From contig DAOUJJ010000013.1 in NCBI GenBank assembly GCA_034422835.1, forward strand, positions 12,686 to 76,685: a stretch of DNA of 64,000 bases, given 5' to 3'. Made by a program: the position numbers and the translations under genes. The notes beneath the pieces are model-generated. The model saw only the letters and a program-made list of their open reading frames with translations. It made no database searches and was not told the DNA's origin. This stretch comes from VXMO01 sp034422835. GTDB taxonomy: Bacteria > Chloroflexota > Dehalococcoidia > UBA6926. This document shows positions 16,388 through 24,981 of the stretch, in pieces (positions within the stretch are counted from its first letter, which is position 1; every line of letters starts with the position of its first letter).

Positions 16388-16390
16388 CCA

Positions 16391-16419
16391 TTGCCCAACC
16401 ATTCCCCCGTCGTTATAGT
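16391..16419 (+). promoter_or_regulatory. Candidate vapBC promoter
   Basis: TTGCCC (16391-16396), a 17-bp spacer and TATAGT (16414-16419), followed at once by an inverted repeat. Confidence 0.5.
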
Positions 16420-16424
16420 CCAAA

Positions 16425-16452
16425 GGGTAGACACCAAACGAACCGTCTACCC
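16425..16452 (+). promoter_or_regulatory. Candidate VapBC operator, 8-bp inverted repeat
   Basis: GGGTAGAC (16425-16432) and GTCTACCC (16445-16452) with 12 bp between, placed between the promoter and ATG 16464. Position and symmetry are those of an autoregulatory toxin-antitoxin operator. Confidence 0.5.
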
Positions 16453-16463
16453 TGAGGTACCCA

Positions 16464-16757
16464 ATGAGCCTGAACATCAAGAACGAAGAGACCTGCCGAC
16501 TCGCCGAAGAACTCGCCACGCTGACCAAGGAGAACAAGACGCAGGCAATCACCATCGCCCTGCGTGAGCGCCTCAAGCGGGAACGGGAGCGGCTTACGGA
16601 ATTTGACCGATCCCTGGAAGGTTGGCTTCGCTGGAAAGAGGAACGACGCAAGAAGACTGCCGACATGCACCGCCGGCTTGCGCCGCATCTGCGCCCCACC
16701 TCATCCTCACAGGAGCTTCTCGACTCTCTCTATGGCGAGCACGGCGAACCGAAGTGA
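16464..16757 (+). CDS. vapB: VapB-family antitoxin
   Basis: A 97-residue antitoxin. The N-terminus SLNIKNEETCRLAEELATLTKENKTQAITIALRERLKRER is the ribbon-helix-helix type DNA-binding start of the transcription-factor-like VapB group; the charged C-terminal half should wrap the toxin. GAGG precedes the ATG. It overlaps vapC by four bases (GTGA) and should repress its own promoter through the inverted repeat upstream. Confidence 0.85.
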   Translation: MSLNIKNEETCRLAEELATLTKENKTQAITIALRERLKRERERLTEFDRSLEGWLRWKEERRKKTADMHRRLAPHLRPTSSSQELLDSLYGEHGEPK

Positions 16758-17140
16758 TCGTCGATTCATCTGCAGTCTGCGCCATCCTGCTGAGAGAGAC
16801 TGATGGCCCCTATTTTGAAGAAGCGCTATTCCGTGTGGACGGTCTCCGTATGTCTGCGTTCAATGTTCTTGAATCCGCCATCGTGTTGGAAAGTCGGCTG
16901 GGCCCGGCAGGCGGCACAGAATTCGATGCATTCCTTCAGCGCGAATCCATCGAAATCGTCCCGGTGACGCCTGAACAGGTCACCGTTGCCCGCCGCGCTT
17001 GGCGAGAATTCGGCAAAGGCAACCACCCCGCCGCCCTCAACCTCGGCGACTGCCTCGCCTACGCCCTCTCCCAAATGACCCGCGAACCCCTCCTCTACAA
17101 AGGCGCAGACTTCGAGCAGACGGACGTACGCCCCGCCTAA
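16754..17140 (+). CDS. vapC: VapC-family PIN-domain toxin ribonuclease
   Basis: A 128-residue PIN-domain RNase. It starts VIVDSSAVCAILLRE with the first catalytic Asp, continues SAFNVLESAIVLESRLG with the conserved Glu, and has LNLGDCLAYALSQ with the later acidic residue and PLLYKGADFEQTDV at the end, so the catalytic set looks complete. GTG 16754 overlaps the vapB stop. A longer frame opens earlier, but it only shadows vapB. Target RNA unknown. Confidence 0.88.
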   Translation: MIVDSSAVCAILLRETDGPYFEEALFRVDGLRMSAFNVLESAIVLESRLGPAGGTEFDAFLQRESIEIVPVTPEQVTVARRAWREFGKGNHPAALNLGDCLAYALSQMTREPLLYKGADFEQTDVRPA

Positions 17141-17142
17141 CC

Positions 17143-17289
17143 GCTCACCCTGAGCTTGTCGAAGGGCTCCGCCCGTCATTCCCACGAAAGCGGGAATCCA
17201 GAACTCCCTTCCCCGGTGGGGGGGGAGAGTCAGGGTGAGGGGTAAGCGCCCCACCCATGTCATTCCGAGCGCAGCCGAGGAATCTAAAT
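17143..17289. repeat. Cluster of dispersed repeats, types A, B and C
   Basis: Type A 17143-17167, type B 17175-17203 (hairpin with GAAA loop) and type C 17259-17289 (GTCATTCCGAGCGCAGCCGA unit) in the gap between vapC and the DUF262 gene. Nothing else was seen up to 17351. Confidence 0.85.
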
Positions 17290-17351
17290 TGTCCACCAGC
17301 AAATCAACTGCAGGAGCGGCTCATTTGTAACTCCAATAATTCCAACGAGCT

Positions 17352-19067
17352 TTACTCTTCGCCGCTACAGAGCTTGATTGCCTCCCTATGGATTGCTTCG
17401 GCGCGAGCGTGTATGAATGATTCATAGTCGGATTTGATCTTCGCACCCCGTGCCTCTTCATCAGCTATTTCTGAATACCCCCCAACGCTTAGACTGTCGA
17501 ACGGTATGATGTGTGTTTCTAATCGGCTACGAATTTGATCCTCACCAAGAGGTGCACGTTCGGCACGCTCCCGCAGATAGGCCAACGGCTCTTTGGCGGA
17601 AATTCTCCGGTTGGTGTTCCATGTGATTAGGGCACAATTCAGAGCGAGACTGATATCGCCCTCATCGATCAAACCCACATTGTCAAGTAGGGCTTCCGGG
17701 AATAGATGATGGTATTCCCTTCTAGCAAGCGAATCAGGAGTGGCTGGCGAGTCATCGGCAAAATCTCTGCCTCCAGCTCGTATAGAGACAGCCAGTATCG
17801 CCCGAGCCAAGGTACTGCGGAGTCGTGGCCATGGAGCCCGTTCCAGTTCCTCAATCTCGGCAATCGGGAATCTGTCGTTGTCCAGTATCGGAATCAAGGC
17901 ATCAGATTCTCCATCTACAAGCCTGGCCTTTAGACCACGATGATCTTGGAGTGCAGCAGTAGCGGCCGCGCGGTCGTATCTGTCTGTAAAGAAGGAGCGC
18001 CACAAGTATTGACGCAATAGCAAACGCGCTTCGCCGTGAGCATCTAGGGATTGTGGCATCTGACTCCAGATTGAGGCGATTATCGGCACCACAGCTACCG
18101 TAGGCAGACGATCACGGTCGTAAATGTGTTCCTCACTCAGAAACCTGATCGCGCCCCCGACACCTCTTTCAATCGATTCCCATTCTCTGGAAAGCCGCCG
18201 CATGTCCAACTGTAAAAAGGAGGCTTCCGTGGGGGGCCGGTTTTCTCTGAGAGCAGCAACTCGGAGAACAAGATCCGAGATATTGACATATCGCTCGGCC
18301 TCTGGAACGGCTGAACGCAGAGACCCTTCAAGTTCGTGTAGGGATTGTCCTGTTGCCGCCTCCATTTGGGCTACGACAATATCAAATGCAGATAGGCGGA
18401 CAGAAGTTGTATTCATCTTGATGAACACATCAATTGCTTCTCCAGGAGGCGTGCCCACTGGCAATTCTAGGTAGGGTAGATTCGCCTCCCTAAGGGCGTT
18501 TCGGTGTATTGCCAATTCTCGTTCTAGGGAGCGACTTTCTTCGACAGAACCCGTAGCTAGGTCGCACCAAGTGCCAATTTCGGTAGAATCAACTGCCGGA
18601 CTAAGAATACGTATTGGTACTAGTCCTCGTCTCCGCTGTTCCTGAGGCTGATCGGCCCACAGAGGGTACCTCTGGCCCCCTCTGTGCCACCTGCCATAAC
18701 TTCTAACTAACGATGGATCGTCCGCATCAGGACGTAGCACAGCGAAATAGGTTCGATTCGCGTAACCGTCGTTGAGTGCCTTCCATATCGCTGTCAATCG
18801 TTGTTGGCCGTCCAGCAGGTTCTCAGTTGTGCGTTCTGTTTGGGGAGGAGCCCCCGCTATAGTGCGGCTTATAAACGGCTGTTTATCTCCTATAGCAAGT
18901 ACCAGGGCGGCACCGATTGGCCGACCACGCAGGATGGTGTCTAGGAGTGTTTCGACATCGCCATGTCCCCAACTTTCCAGCCTTTGAAACCTTGGGAGCG
19001 TTAGTTGTCCAGTTCGAACGCGCCCTAGCCAGTCGGGAAGTCGCCGATTTCTAGCTTCCATTGACAT
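17352..19067 (-). CDS. DUF262/HNH (GmrSD-like) protein, possible defence nuclease
   Basis: A 571-residue protein. The N-terminal DUF262 (ParB/Srx-like) domain is marked by LPRFQRLESWGHGDVETLLDTILRGRPIGAALVL and TENLLDGQQRLTAIWKALNDG; the C-terminal HNH-like nuclease region has REYHHLFPEALLDNVGLI and NCALITWNTNRRISAKEPLAYL. This architecture is shared with GmrS-GmrD type IV restriction proteins and other defence nucleases. The start is put at ATG 19067, 17 bases inside the 3' end of thrS; a long open frame further upstream is only the thrS shadow. Base composition is by eye more AT-rich than thrS or infC. It separates thrS from infC, so it probably arrived later. Confidence 0.8.
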   Translation of the reverse strand: MSMEARNRRLPDWLGRVRTGQLTLPRFQRLESWGHGDVETLLDTILRGRPIGAALVLAIGDKQPFISRTIAGAPPQTERTTENLLDGQQRLTAIWKALNDGYANRTYFAVLRPDADDPSLVRSYGRWHRGGQRYPLWADQPQEQRRRGLVPIRILSPAVDSTEIGTWCDLATGSVEESRSLERELAIHRNALREANLPYLELPVGTPPGEAIDVFIKMNTTSVRLSAFDIVVAQMEAATGQSLHELEGSLRSAVPEAERYVNISDLVLRVAALRENRPPTEASFLQLDMRRLSREWESIERGVGGAIRFLSEEHIYDRDRLPTVAVVPIIASIWSQMPQSLDAHGEARLLLRQYLWRSFFTDRYDRAAATAALQDHRGLKARLVDGESDALIPILDNDRFPIAEIEELERAPWPRLRSTLARAILAVSIRAGGRDFADDSPATPDSLARREYHHLFPEALLDNVGLIDEGDISLALNCALITWNTNRRISAKEPLAYLRERAERAPLGEDQIRSRLETHIIPFDSLSVGGYSEIADEEARGAKIKSDYESFIHARAEAIHREAIKLCSGEE

Positions 19068-20853
19068 TGTCTGACCCCCTCCCCGCCATCTCCTCCAGCA
19101 CCCGCTCCATGAACTCCCCAACGGGCATCGCGCCCAGATTCTCGCTGTTCTCACGGCGACGCACAGCCACCGCACCCGACTCCGCCTCGCGGTCGCCAAC
19201 GACCAGCATGTAGGGCACGTGCCTGGTCTGCGCCTCACGGATCTTCGCGTTCATACGCTCATTGCGGTCATCAATCTCAACGCGCAGCCCGACGGCGTGC
19301 AGCTGCTCCTGCACCTGCTGCGCGTAAGGGATATGCCGGTCTGCAATAGGGATAAGCGTCGCCTGCACCGGCGCGAGCCACACCGGGAACGCCCCCGCGT
19401 TGTGCTCCAACAGCACACCCAAAAACCGCTCCAGCGAGCCGAGGATCGCGCGATGGATCAGCACTGGCCGCTCGCGCGTGTTGTCCTCCGTCACGTATTC
19501 AAGGTCGAACCGCTCCGGCAGATTGAAGTCCAGCTGGAACGTGCTCAACTGCCACTCCCGCCGCAGCGCGTCCTGCGAGAACAGGTCGATTTTCGGCCCG
19601 TAGAACGCGCCCTCATTGGGTATCTCCTCAAAGTCGACGTCGGCAAGCGTTAGCGCCTCGCGAAGCGCCTGCTCAGCCTGATCCCAGACCTCATCGCTCC
19701 CCACGCGTTTCTCCGGTCGCAGCGACAGCGTATAACGCGGCTCGTTCAGACCGAATGCCTGGTACACGTCCCGCATCATGCGGATCAGCGACGAGAATTC
19801 GTCCTGTATTTGGTCGAGTCGGCAGAAGATGTGGGCGTCGTCCTGCGAGAAGCTCCGTACGCGCGTCAACCCGTGTGTGACGCCGGAGCGTTCATTGCGA
19901 TGCAGCCGCCCAAAGTCCGCCATACGCAACGGCAGCGCGCGGTATGAGTGCAGCTGGGATTGGTACACGATGCAGTGGCCGGGGCAGTTCATCGGCTTGA
20001 CCCCGTACTCGATCTCATCCGACTGCGTCAGGTACATATTCTCCAGGTAGTTGTCGTAATGCCCCGACTGTTTCCAGAGGTCCGTCAAGAATATCTGCGG
20101 CGTGATGACCTCTTGGTAGCCGTACTTGTCGTACAACTCCCGGATGAAATCGACCATCAGGTTGTAGACCGTCGCGCCCTTTGGCAGGAAGAACGGGCTG
20201 GCTGGCGCGATCGGGTCGAAGAAGAACAGGTCAAGCTCGCGCCCTAGCCGGCGGTGGTCCCGCCGCTCCGCCTCCGCCAACCGCTCCAGGTGCGCGTCAA
20301 GCTCCTCTTGTGTTTCGAACAGCGCCCCGTAGATGCGCTGCAGCTGCGGATTGCTCTCATCGCCGCGCCAATACGCTCCGGCCACCCGCGTCAGCGTGAA
20401 CGCCCCCGTCTTGTCCGTCGACTCCGCGTGCGGCCCCTGGCACAGATCCGTGAACTCGCGATGACTGTAGATGGAAACCGTGTCGTCCGTCAGGCTCTCG
20501 ATGATCTCCACCTTGAAAGGCTGATCCGCGAACCGCGCAAGTCCCTCGTCGCGCGGCATCTCACTCGCGACGAACGGCGCAGCAGACTTGGCGCTCTCCC
20601 GCATCCGCGCCTCGATCTCCGGCAGATCGTCCGTGGATAGCGTGCGCGGCAGCAGGAAGTCGTAGTAGAAACCGTCCTCGATGGGCGGCCCGATGCCCAG
20701 CTTCGCCTCGGGGAACATGGACAGCACGGCCTCCGCCATCATGTGCGCCGCGGAATGCCGCATCCGGATGAGCGTGTCGTTCTCGCCTGCGTAGCGCTCC
20801 TCAAGCGCGCTTCCGTCCGCGAGTGATTCTGCTTCGTGTTCCTGGTGTGACAT
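19051..20853 (-). CDS. thrS: Threonine-tRNA ligase lacking the N-terminal TGS domain
   Basis: Charges tRNA-Thr with threonine. The chain is 600 residues, about 40 short of typical bacterial enzymes, because it opens directly at the editing domain: MRHSAAHMMAEAVLSMFPEAKLGIGPPIEDGFYYDF, with HREFTDLCQGPH later. The catalytic core is complete: FLPKGATVYNLMVDFIRELY, MNCPGHCIVYQS, RMADFGRLHRNERSGVTHGL, RSFSQDDAHIFC and RPVLIHRAILGSLERFLGVL; the anticodon-binding domain follows (VWLAPVQATLIPI). The N1/TGS domain is absent. No T-box was seen upstream. ATG 20853 is used. The DUF262 gene overlaps its 3' end. Confidence 0.95.
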   Translation of the reverse strand: MSHQEHEAESLADGSALEERYAGENDTLIRMRHSAAHMMAEAVLSMFPEAKLGIGPPIEDGFYYDFLLPRTLSTDDLPEIEARMRESAKSAAPFVASEMPRDEGLARFADQPFKVEIIESLTDDTVSIYSHREFTDLCQGPHAESTDKTGAFTLTRVAGAYWRGDESNPQLQRIYGALFETQEELDAHLERLAEAERRDHRRLGRELDLFFFDPIAPASPFFLPKGATVYNLMVDFIRELYDKYGYQEVITPQIFLTDLWKQSGHYDNYLENMYLTQSDEIEYGVKPMNCPGHCIVYQSQLHSYRALPLRMADFGRLHRNERSGVTHGLTRVRSFSQDDAHIFCRLDQIQDEFSSLIRMMRDVYQAFGLNEPRYTLSLRPEKRVGSDEVWDQAEQALREALTLADVDFEEIPNEGAFYGPKIDLFSQDALRREWQLSTFQLDFNLPERFDLEYVTEDNTRERPVLIHRAILGSLERFLGVLLEHNAGAFPVWLAPVQATLIPIADRHIPYAQQVQEQLHAVGLRVEIDDRNERMNAKIREAQTRHVPYMLVVGDREAESGAVAVRRRENSENLGAMPVGEFMERVLEEMAGRGSDNVNGS

Positions 20854-20944
20854 GCGACTTCATATCTCCTTGAGCTACTCCTATCTATAATGACGGTTGA
20901 CGCGCCAAGCGTGAAAGAGGCGATTCGAGAAAGGCAGGGCCGAG

Positions 20945-21181
20945 ATGGACAAGTTAGGCTCTATGACAACGGACTGGTCACAGTGCCCGCAGGTGGAGCG
21001 GGTTCAAGGCAGGTACAGTGGTGCGTTGACGTTCCGCAACTCGCGAATGCCTGTGGAAAGCCTTATTTCAAACCTCGCTAGCGGGGCCACCGTGGAGCAA
21101 TGGGCAGAGTGGTACGGGGGTGATCTTGACATGGCCCGCGCCATTCTGGAGTTCCTTGCGGAAGATATGAGCCAGGCATGA
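20945..21181 (+). CDS. DUF433 domain small protein
   Basis: A 78-residue DUF433 protein: QVERVQGRYSGALTFRNSRMPVESLISNLASGATVEQWAEWYGGDLDMARAILEFLAED has the family's G-x-P-x-x-R-x-S/P-V-x-x-L-I plan. DUF433 proteins are often antitoxins of PIN or DUF5615-type toxins, but no toxin partner is adjacent. GGCAGGGCCGAG precedes the ATG. Its stop overlaps the M42 peptidase start (ATGA), so the two are co-translated. Confidence 0.72.
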   Translation: MDKLGSMTTDWSQCPQVERVQGRYSGALTFRNSRMPVESLISNLASGATVEQWAEWYGGDLDMARAILEFLAEDMSQA

Positions 21182-22290
21182 CAACTGATCAGACAACCTA
21201 CTCCCGCCAACGCCAACTCCTTGCGGAGCTGTCCAACGCCTTCGGGCCGACGGGCTACGAGGCCCCCGTCCGCGCCATCATGCGCCGCGAACTTGAGCCA
21301 TTGACCGACGCGCTCGAAACCGACGGCATCGGTTCCCTCATCGCGCGCATCGGTGACGAAGCCGATGATGTGCCGCGCGTCATGCTCGCCGCCCACATGG
21401 ATGAAGTCGGCCTCATGGTGCGCCAGATCACTGCGGAGGGTTTCCTCACCATCCAGACCCTCGGCGGCTGGCTGGATCAGGCCTTAATAAACCAGCGGTG
21501 GGTCGTCATGACCCGCAACGGCCCCATCCCCGGCCTCACCGGCATCAAGACTCCCCATGTTATGCAGCCGGACGCCCGAAACCAGGTCTTCAAGAAAGAA
21601 AGCATATTCATTGACGTGGGCGCCAGGGACAAGGAGGACGCCGAGCAGCGTCTCGCCATCCGCCCCGGCGACCCCGTCGCGCCCGACAGCCGCTTCCAGG
21701 AGATGGCCGGCGGCGAGCTCTACATCGGCAAGGCGTGGGACGACAGGGCAGGGGTAGCCGGACTCATTGAGATTGCACGCGCCCTGCGTGAATCCACAGA
21801 GCCACTCCCCGCCACCGTCTACCTCGTCGCCACCGTCCAGGAAGAAGTCGGCCTGCGCGGCGCGCACACAAGCAGCTTTCACGTCATGCCGGACATCGGC
21901 ATCAACCTTGAATCCGGCGTCGCGGGCGACTACCCCGGCATCACCAAAGACGAGGCACAGGAAGAACTTGGCAAAGGCCCGACGGTCTTCCTCCATGACA
22001 GCTCCATGATCCCCAACCTCCGTCTCCGCGATTTCTTTGTCGATGCAGCCGCCGAACTCGAGATACCGCTGCAATTCAACGTCCTCAGTGGCTACGGACA
22101 GGACGGCGCGGAGATGCAGAAAGCCGGGTCCGGCGCCCCCTCCATCAACATCGCCGTCCCCACCCGATACCTTCACAGCCACAACAGCGTCATCCACCGC
22201 GACGATTTCTCCAACGCCGTCCGCCTGGTCACAGAAGTCGTCCGCCGCCTCACCCCCGAAACCGTCTCAGCCCTAACCACCTTCGACTAG
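21178..22290 (+). CDS. M42-family metallopeptidase (aminopeptidase/FrvX-like)
   Basis: A 370-residue cytoplasmic di-metal aminopeptidase. Metal and catalytic motifs are in family order: AHMDEVGLMV (His, Asp), KAWDDRAGVAGLIE (bridging Asp), VATVQEEVGLRGA (catalytic and metal Glu), GINLESGVAGDYPGI, and PTRYLHSHNSVIHRDDF (final His). Length is normal. It starts on ATG 21178 overlapping DUF433. In the family these enzymes form dodecameric shells that trim peptides; the specificity is not visible. Confidence 0.92.
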   Translation: MTTDQTTYSRQRQLLAELSNAFGPTGYEAPVRAIMRRELEPLTDALETDGIGSLIARIGDEADDVPRVMLAAHMDEVGLMVRQITAEGFLTIQTLGGWLDQALINQRWVVMTRNGPIPGLTGIKTPHVMQPDARNQVFKKESIFIDVGARDKEDAEQRLAIRPGDPVAPDSRFQEMAGGELYIGKAWDDRAGVAGLIEIARALRESTEPLPATVYLVATVQEEVGLRGAHTSSFHVMPDIGINLESGVAGDYPGITKDEAQEELGKGPTVFLHDSSMIPNLRLRDFFVDAAAELEIPLQFNVLSGYGQDGAEMQKAGSGAPSINIAVPTRYLHSHNSVIHRDDFSNAVRLVTEVVRRLTPETVSALTTFD

Positions 22291-22299
22291 CCCCCCCCC

Positions 22300-22445
22300 G
22301 CTCACCCTGAGCCTGTCGAAGGGCACCCTCCGTCATTCCCGCCCCTCTCCCGTCATTCCCGCGCAGGCGGGAATCTGAATCGTATTGTGCAGCCCAACCC
22401 CGTAACGCCATTCCTGTCATTCTGAGCGCAGCCGAGGAATCTAAA
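22300..22445. repeat. Cluster of dispersed repeats, types A, B and C
   Basis: Type A 22300-22324, a truncated B 22332-22342, B 22351-22376 and C 22415-22445, filling the gap between the M42 gene and the DUF6174 lipoprotein gene. Same A-B-C order as at 17143-17289. Confidence 0.85.
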
Positions 22446-22588
22446 GACTCCGGTTCGCCAGGCAACTCTTGTTATTCGAGGGTTGCGCGTCCGCACGGAC
22501 TCTCTACACTGGTGCCCATGAGAGCCTTGCCCAACCTCTTCGACGTGATGGCCATATACGCCCTGTATCAGGGCAGGTGACGGATACG

Positions 22589-23122
22589 ATGTGGATAAGA
22601 AGAGTTGCTTTGCTGGGCGCAACCCTGCTGGCGTTGTCCTTCTTCTCGCTTCTCGCAGCCTGTGATGACGGAGATATATCCACACCTACTGTGATACCTA
22701 CCCCGGAACCAACCCTGCCTTATAACCTTGAGGCCGAAAGGTCGCAGCTTGCCCACTCCAAGCACGCTTGGGAGCGCGACGGCCCGTACGACTATACCTT
22801 TGAGGCTGAGGCTTCGTGCAATTGTCCAGCACCAAGAACGCCCTTCAGGATAACGGTCAGAGTGGGAGCCATTGAGTCAATGACGAATCTCAACACCGGC
22901 GAAGTGGTAACCGATGTACCCTGGCCCTTTCAGACTATCCACGAATTGTTTGATGAAATTGGATACTATTTGCATCGTGATCCGCCAGCCGCGTATATTT
23001 CCGTAGCATACCATCCTCGGTTGCGTTATCCCGTGTACATTGGTGTAGACCGCTCAGCGGACATGATTGATGATGAATATCGTTTGGTAATTACCTCGTT
23101 CAAGCCATTAGACCGTTCTTAG
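22589..23122 (+). CDS. DUF6174-like lipoprotein
   Basis: A 177-residue secreted protein. The signal peptide MWIRRVALLGATLLALSFFS ends in lipobox LLAAC, then a Thr/Pro-rich spacer. The rest follows the DUF6174 plan: W...YDYTFEAEASCNC, ITVRVGAIESMTN, TIHELFDEI, AYISVAYHPRLRYPVYIGVD and DDEYRLVITSF. The function is unknown; the protein should sit on the outer face of the membrane. ATG 22589 is taken because it opens the signal peptide; the upstream frame extension is not protein-like. Confidence 0.75.
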   Translation: MWIRRVALLGATLLALSFFSLLAACDDGDISTPTVIPTPEPTLPYNLEAERSQLAHSKHAWERDGPYDYTFEAEASCNCPAPRTPFRITVRVGAIESMTNLNTGEVVTDVPWPFQTIHELFDEIGYYLHRDPPAAYISVAYHPRLRYPVYIGVDRSADMIDDEYRLVITSFKPLDRS

Positions 23123-23262
23123 GCCACAACGGCGCCGATACCGTGATTGATCTGCTTCCCGTGGCCCCAACGGTGGTAGGGACACCCCGCAGGCAAGGCA
23201 GGCAAGCGCGTCGCGGGCGCAGCCTTTATGATGAAACCAAACTTGGCTACTGGAGTTTGACA

Positions 23263-24732
23263 GTGCCTCTTATTCCCAAAGTGATGAGCACCCAGCACCC
23301 GGACAACGCTGCGGCGCCCGCCTATGCCGTTGACGGAGTCATCAAGGGCGACGGCGAAATCATCGAAGCCGTCGACGCCTTCGGACTCGGCTGCGATGAG
23401 CAGATGTGGGACTCGGAAGGCAAGGACACTGATACCCACGTCGTCCAGAAACTGCTGAGCAACTACTCCGACTTCTTCCGCGAGGAGCGCCGGTTGGGAC
23501 GCGACACCGTCATCACCCTGCGCGTCCCCAACCCCGCCATCGAGGTTGAGATGCGGAAACTGATGGTGGAGGCGCTGCAGAGCATCCCCACCGCCTTCGA
23601 CGTGGCCCGTGAGTTCTATGGCGGTGACCCGGAGCCGCCCATACAGGAGATCATTCTTCCCTTCACCTCGTCCGCCAACGAACTCTCTCGCATTGTGGCG
23701 TACTACGAGAACTTCATCGTCGGACAGGAATCACGCGCTCTCCTGGATGACGTATCCGTTCGTGATTGGATAGGCGAATTCCTCCCGAAGCGCATTCGCG
23801 TTATCCCGCTCGTGGAGGAGCGCGATCAGATGCTCCACGTCGATGACATCGTCCGGGAGTACCTGCAGGAGCGGGAGGAACCCTACCAGCGTGTCTTCCT
23901 GGCCCGCAGCGACCCTGCCCTGAACTACGGTATGGTCGGCGCGGAAATCCTGCTCAAGGCCGCTCTCTACCGCGTTGACCGGCTCGCGCAGGAGACCGGC
24001 ATTCCGATGTACCCAATCATTGGCGCCGGCTCCGTGCCGTTCCGTGGACACTTGAAACCCACCAACACGGCGCGGGCCTTCCGTGAATACCCCAGCGTCC
24101 ACACGCTCACCGTGCAGTCTGCATTCAAATTTGACTACCCCCGGGATGACGTGACGTCGGGCATCGCCGAAATCCAGGCCCACGAGCAAACGCCCGCGCA
24201 CCCTATTGATGAAGAACGCGCCATCGCCATCCTCGATAAGGCCGCTGCGGAATACCAAAGGCAGGTGAGGAACCTTGCCCCCACAATCGCCGCAGTCTCC
24301 GCCCTCTCACCGCGGAGGCGAGAGCGCAAACTGCACGTGGGACTATTCGGCTACGGCCGCTCGCTCTCCGGCTCAGACGACGTGACGCTGCCCCGCGCTA
24401 TCGCCTTTACCACCGCCCTCTATTCGATAGGCGTTCCGCCGGAATTGCTCGGACTCGCCGCCCTTGACCAGGACGATTTCGCCTACCTGCGAGAGATATA
24501 CCCGAGCTTTACGGAAGACCTCGCCACGGCGCTCCGCTACGCGAACGAGACACGCGTCAACCAACTGCTCGGCGACAACTATCGACGACTGCTGGTGCGC
24601 TTCACGGAAGAGATCGACCGCATTCACGAGGGACTCACCACGGCGGTCTGGGCGAGCCTTGAGCAAGGCGCCACAGGGCGCGTGTCGCAATACATCGCGG
24701 AAGCGGGAGAACTCCGGCACTTCCTGGGCTGA
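23263..24732 (+). CDS. ppcA: Archaeal-type phosphoenolpyruvate carboxylase
   Basis: Carboxylates PEP to oxaloacetate, refilling the TCA cycle. The 489-residue length and the N-terminus VPLIPKVMSTQHPDNAAAP are those of the small archaeal-type enzyme and not of the 900-residue bacterial type. Other family text: GDGEIIEAVDAFGLGCDEQMWDSEGKD, GAGSVPFRGHLKP, VQSAFKFDYPRDDV and HVGLFGYGRS. GTG 23263 with GGAG 7 bases upstream is the likely start; the open frame extends upstream but the added residues are not family-like. No operon partner; a likely promoter for pyrG follows it. Confidence 0.92.
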   Translation: MPLIPKVMSTQHPDNAAAPAYAVDGVIKGDGEIIEAVDAFGLGCDEQMWDSEGKDTDTHVVQKLLSNYSDFFREERRLGRDTVITLRVPNPAIEVEMRKLMVEALQSIPTAFDVAREFYGGDPEPPIQEIILPFTSSANELSRIVAYYENFIVGQESRALLDDVSVRDWIGEFLPKRIRVIPLVEERDQMLHVDDIVREYLQEREEPYQRVFLARSDPALNYGMVGAEILLKAALYRVDRLAQETGIPMYPIIGAGSVPFRGHLKPTNTARAFREYPSVHTLTVQSAFKFDYPRDDVTSGIAEIQAHEQTPAHPIDEERAIAILDKAAAEYQRQVRNLAPTIAAVSALSPRRRERKLHVGLFGYGRSLSGSDDVTLPRAIAFTTALYSIGVPPELLGLAALDQDDFAYLREIYPSFTEDLATALRYANETRVNQLLGDNYRRLLVRFTEEIDRIHEGLTTAVWASLEQGATGRVSQYIAEAGELRHFLG

Positions 24733-24756
24733 ACCCGAACCGCAACCCAACCCGTA

Positions 24757-24785
24757 TTGACAGGAAGGGGAATCGGGCGCATAGT
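24757..24785 (+). promoter_or_regulatory. Candidate pyrG promoter
   Basis: TTGACA (24757-24762), 17 bp and CATAGT (24780-24785). It predicts an untranslated leader of about 190 nt before ATG 24982; the leader contains a small GCGCGCGAGCGCG palindrome near 24890. No gene was seen in the 249-bp gap. Confidence 0.5.
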
Positions 24786-24981
24786 TGAATCCGTTATCGG
24801 GGTCGGTATCGGCATGTGACCGCCCCGGTTGGTTGGAGACAATTCCCTATGACAAGAGACGTGGCAGCGCGTTTTGCATTGCATATGGATGCGCGCGAGC
24901 GCGTCGAGTGATCGTTGGGGAATGAAGCAGGCGTGAATCGCCCCCCGAGATTTTCCGGCGGGGCAGGCCATTTGAGGTTGC

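Noticed and set aside
20854..20944. T-box leader for thrS
   Set aside because: The region is too short and lacks the T-box sequence and specifier stem.
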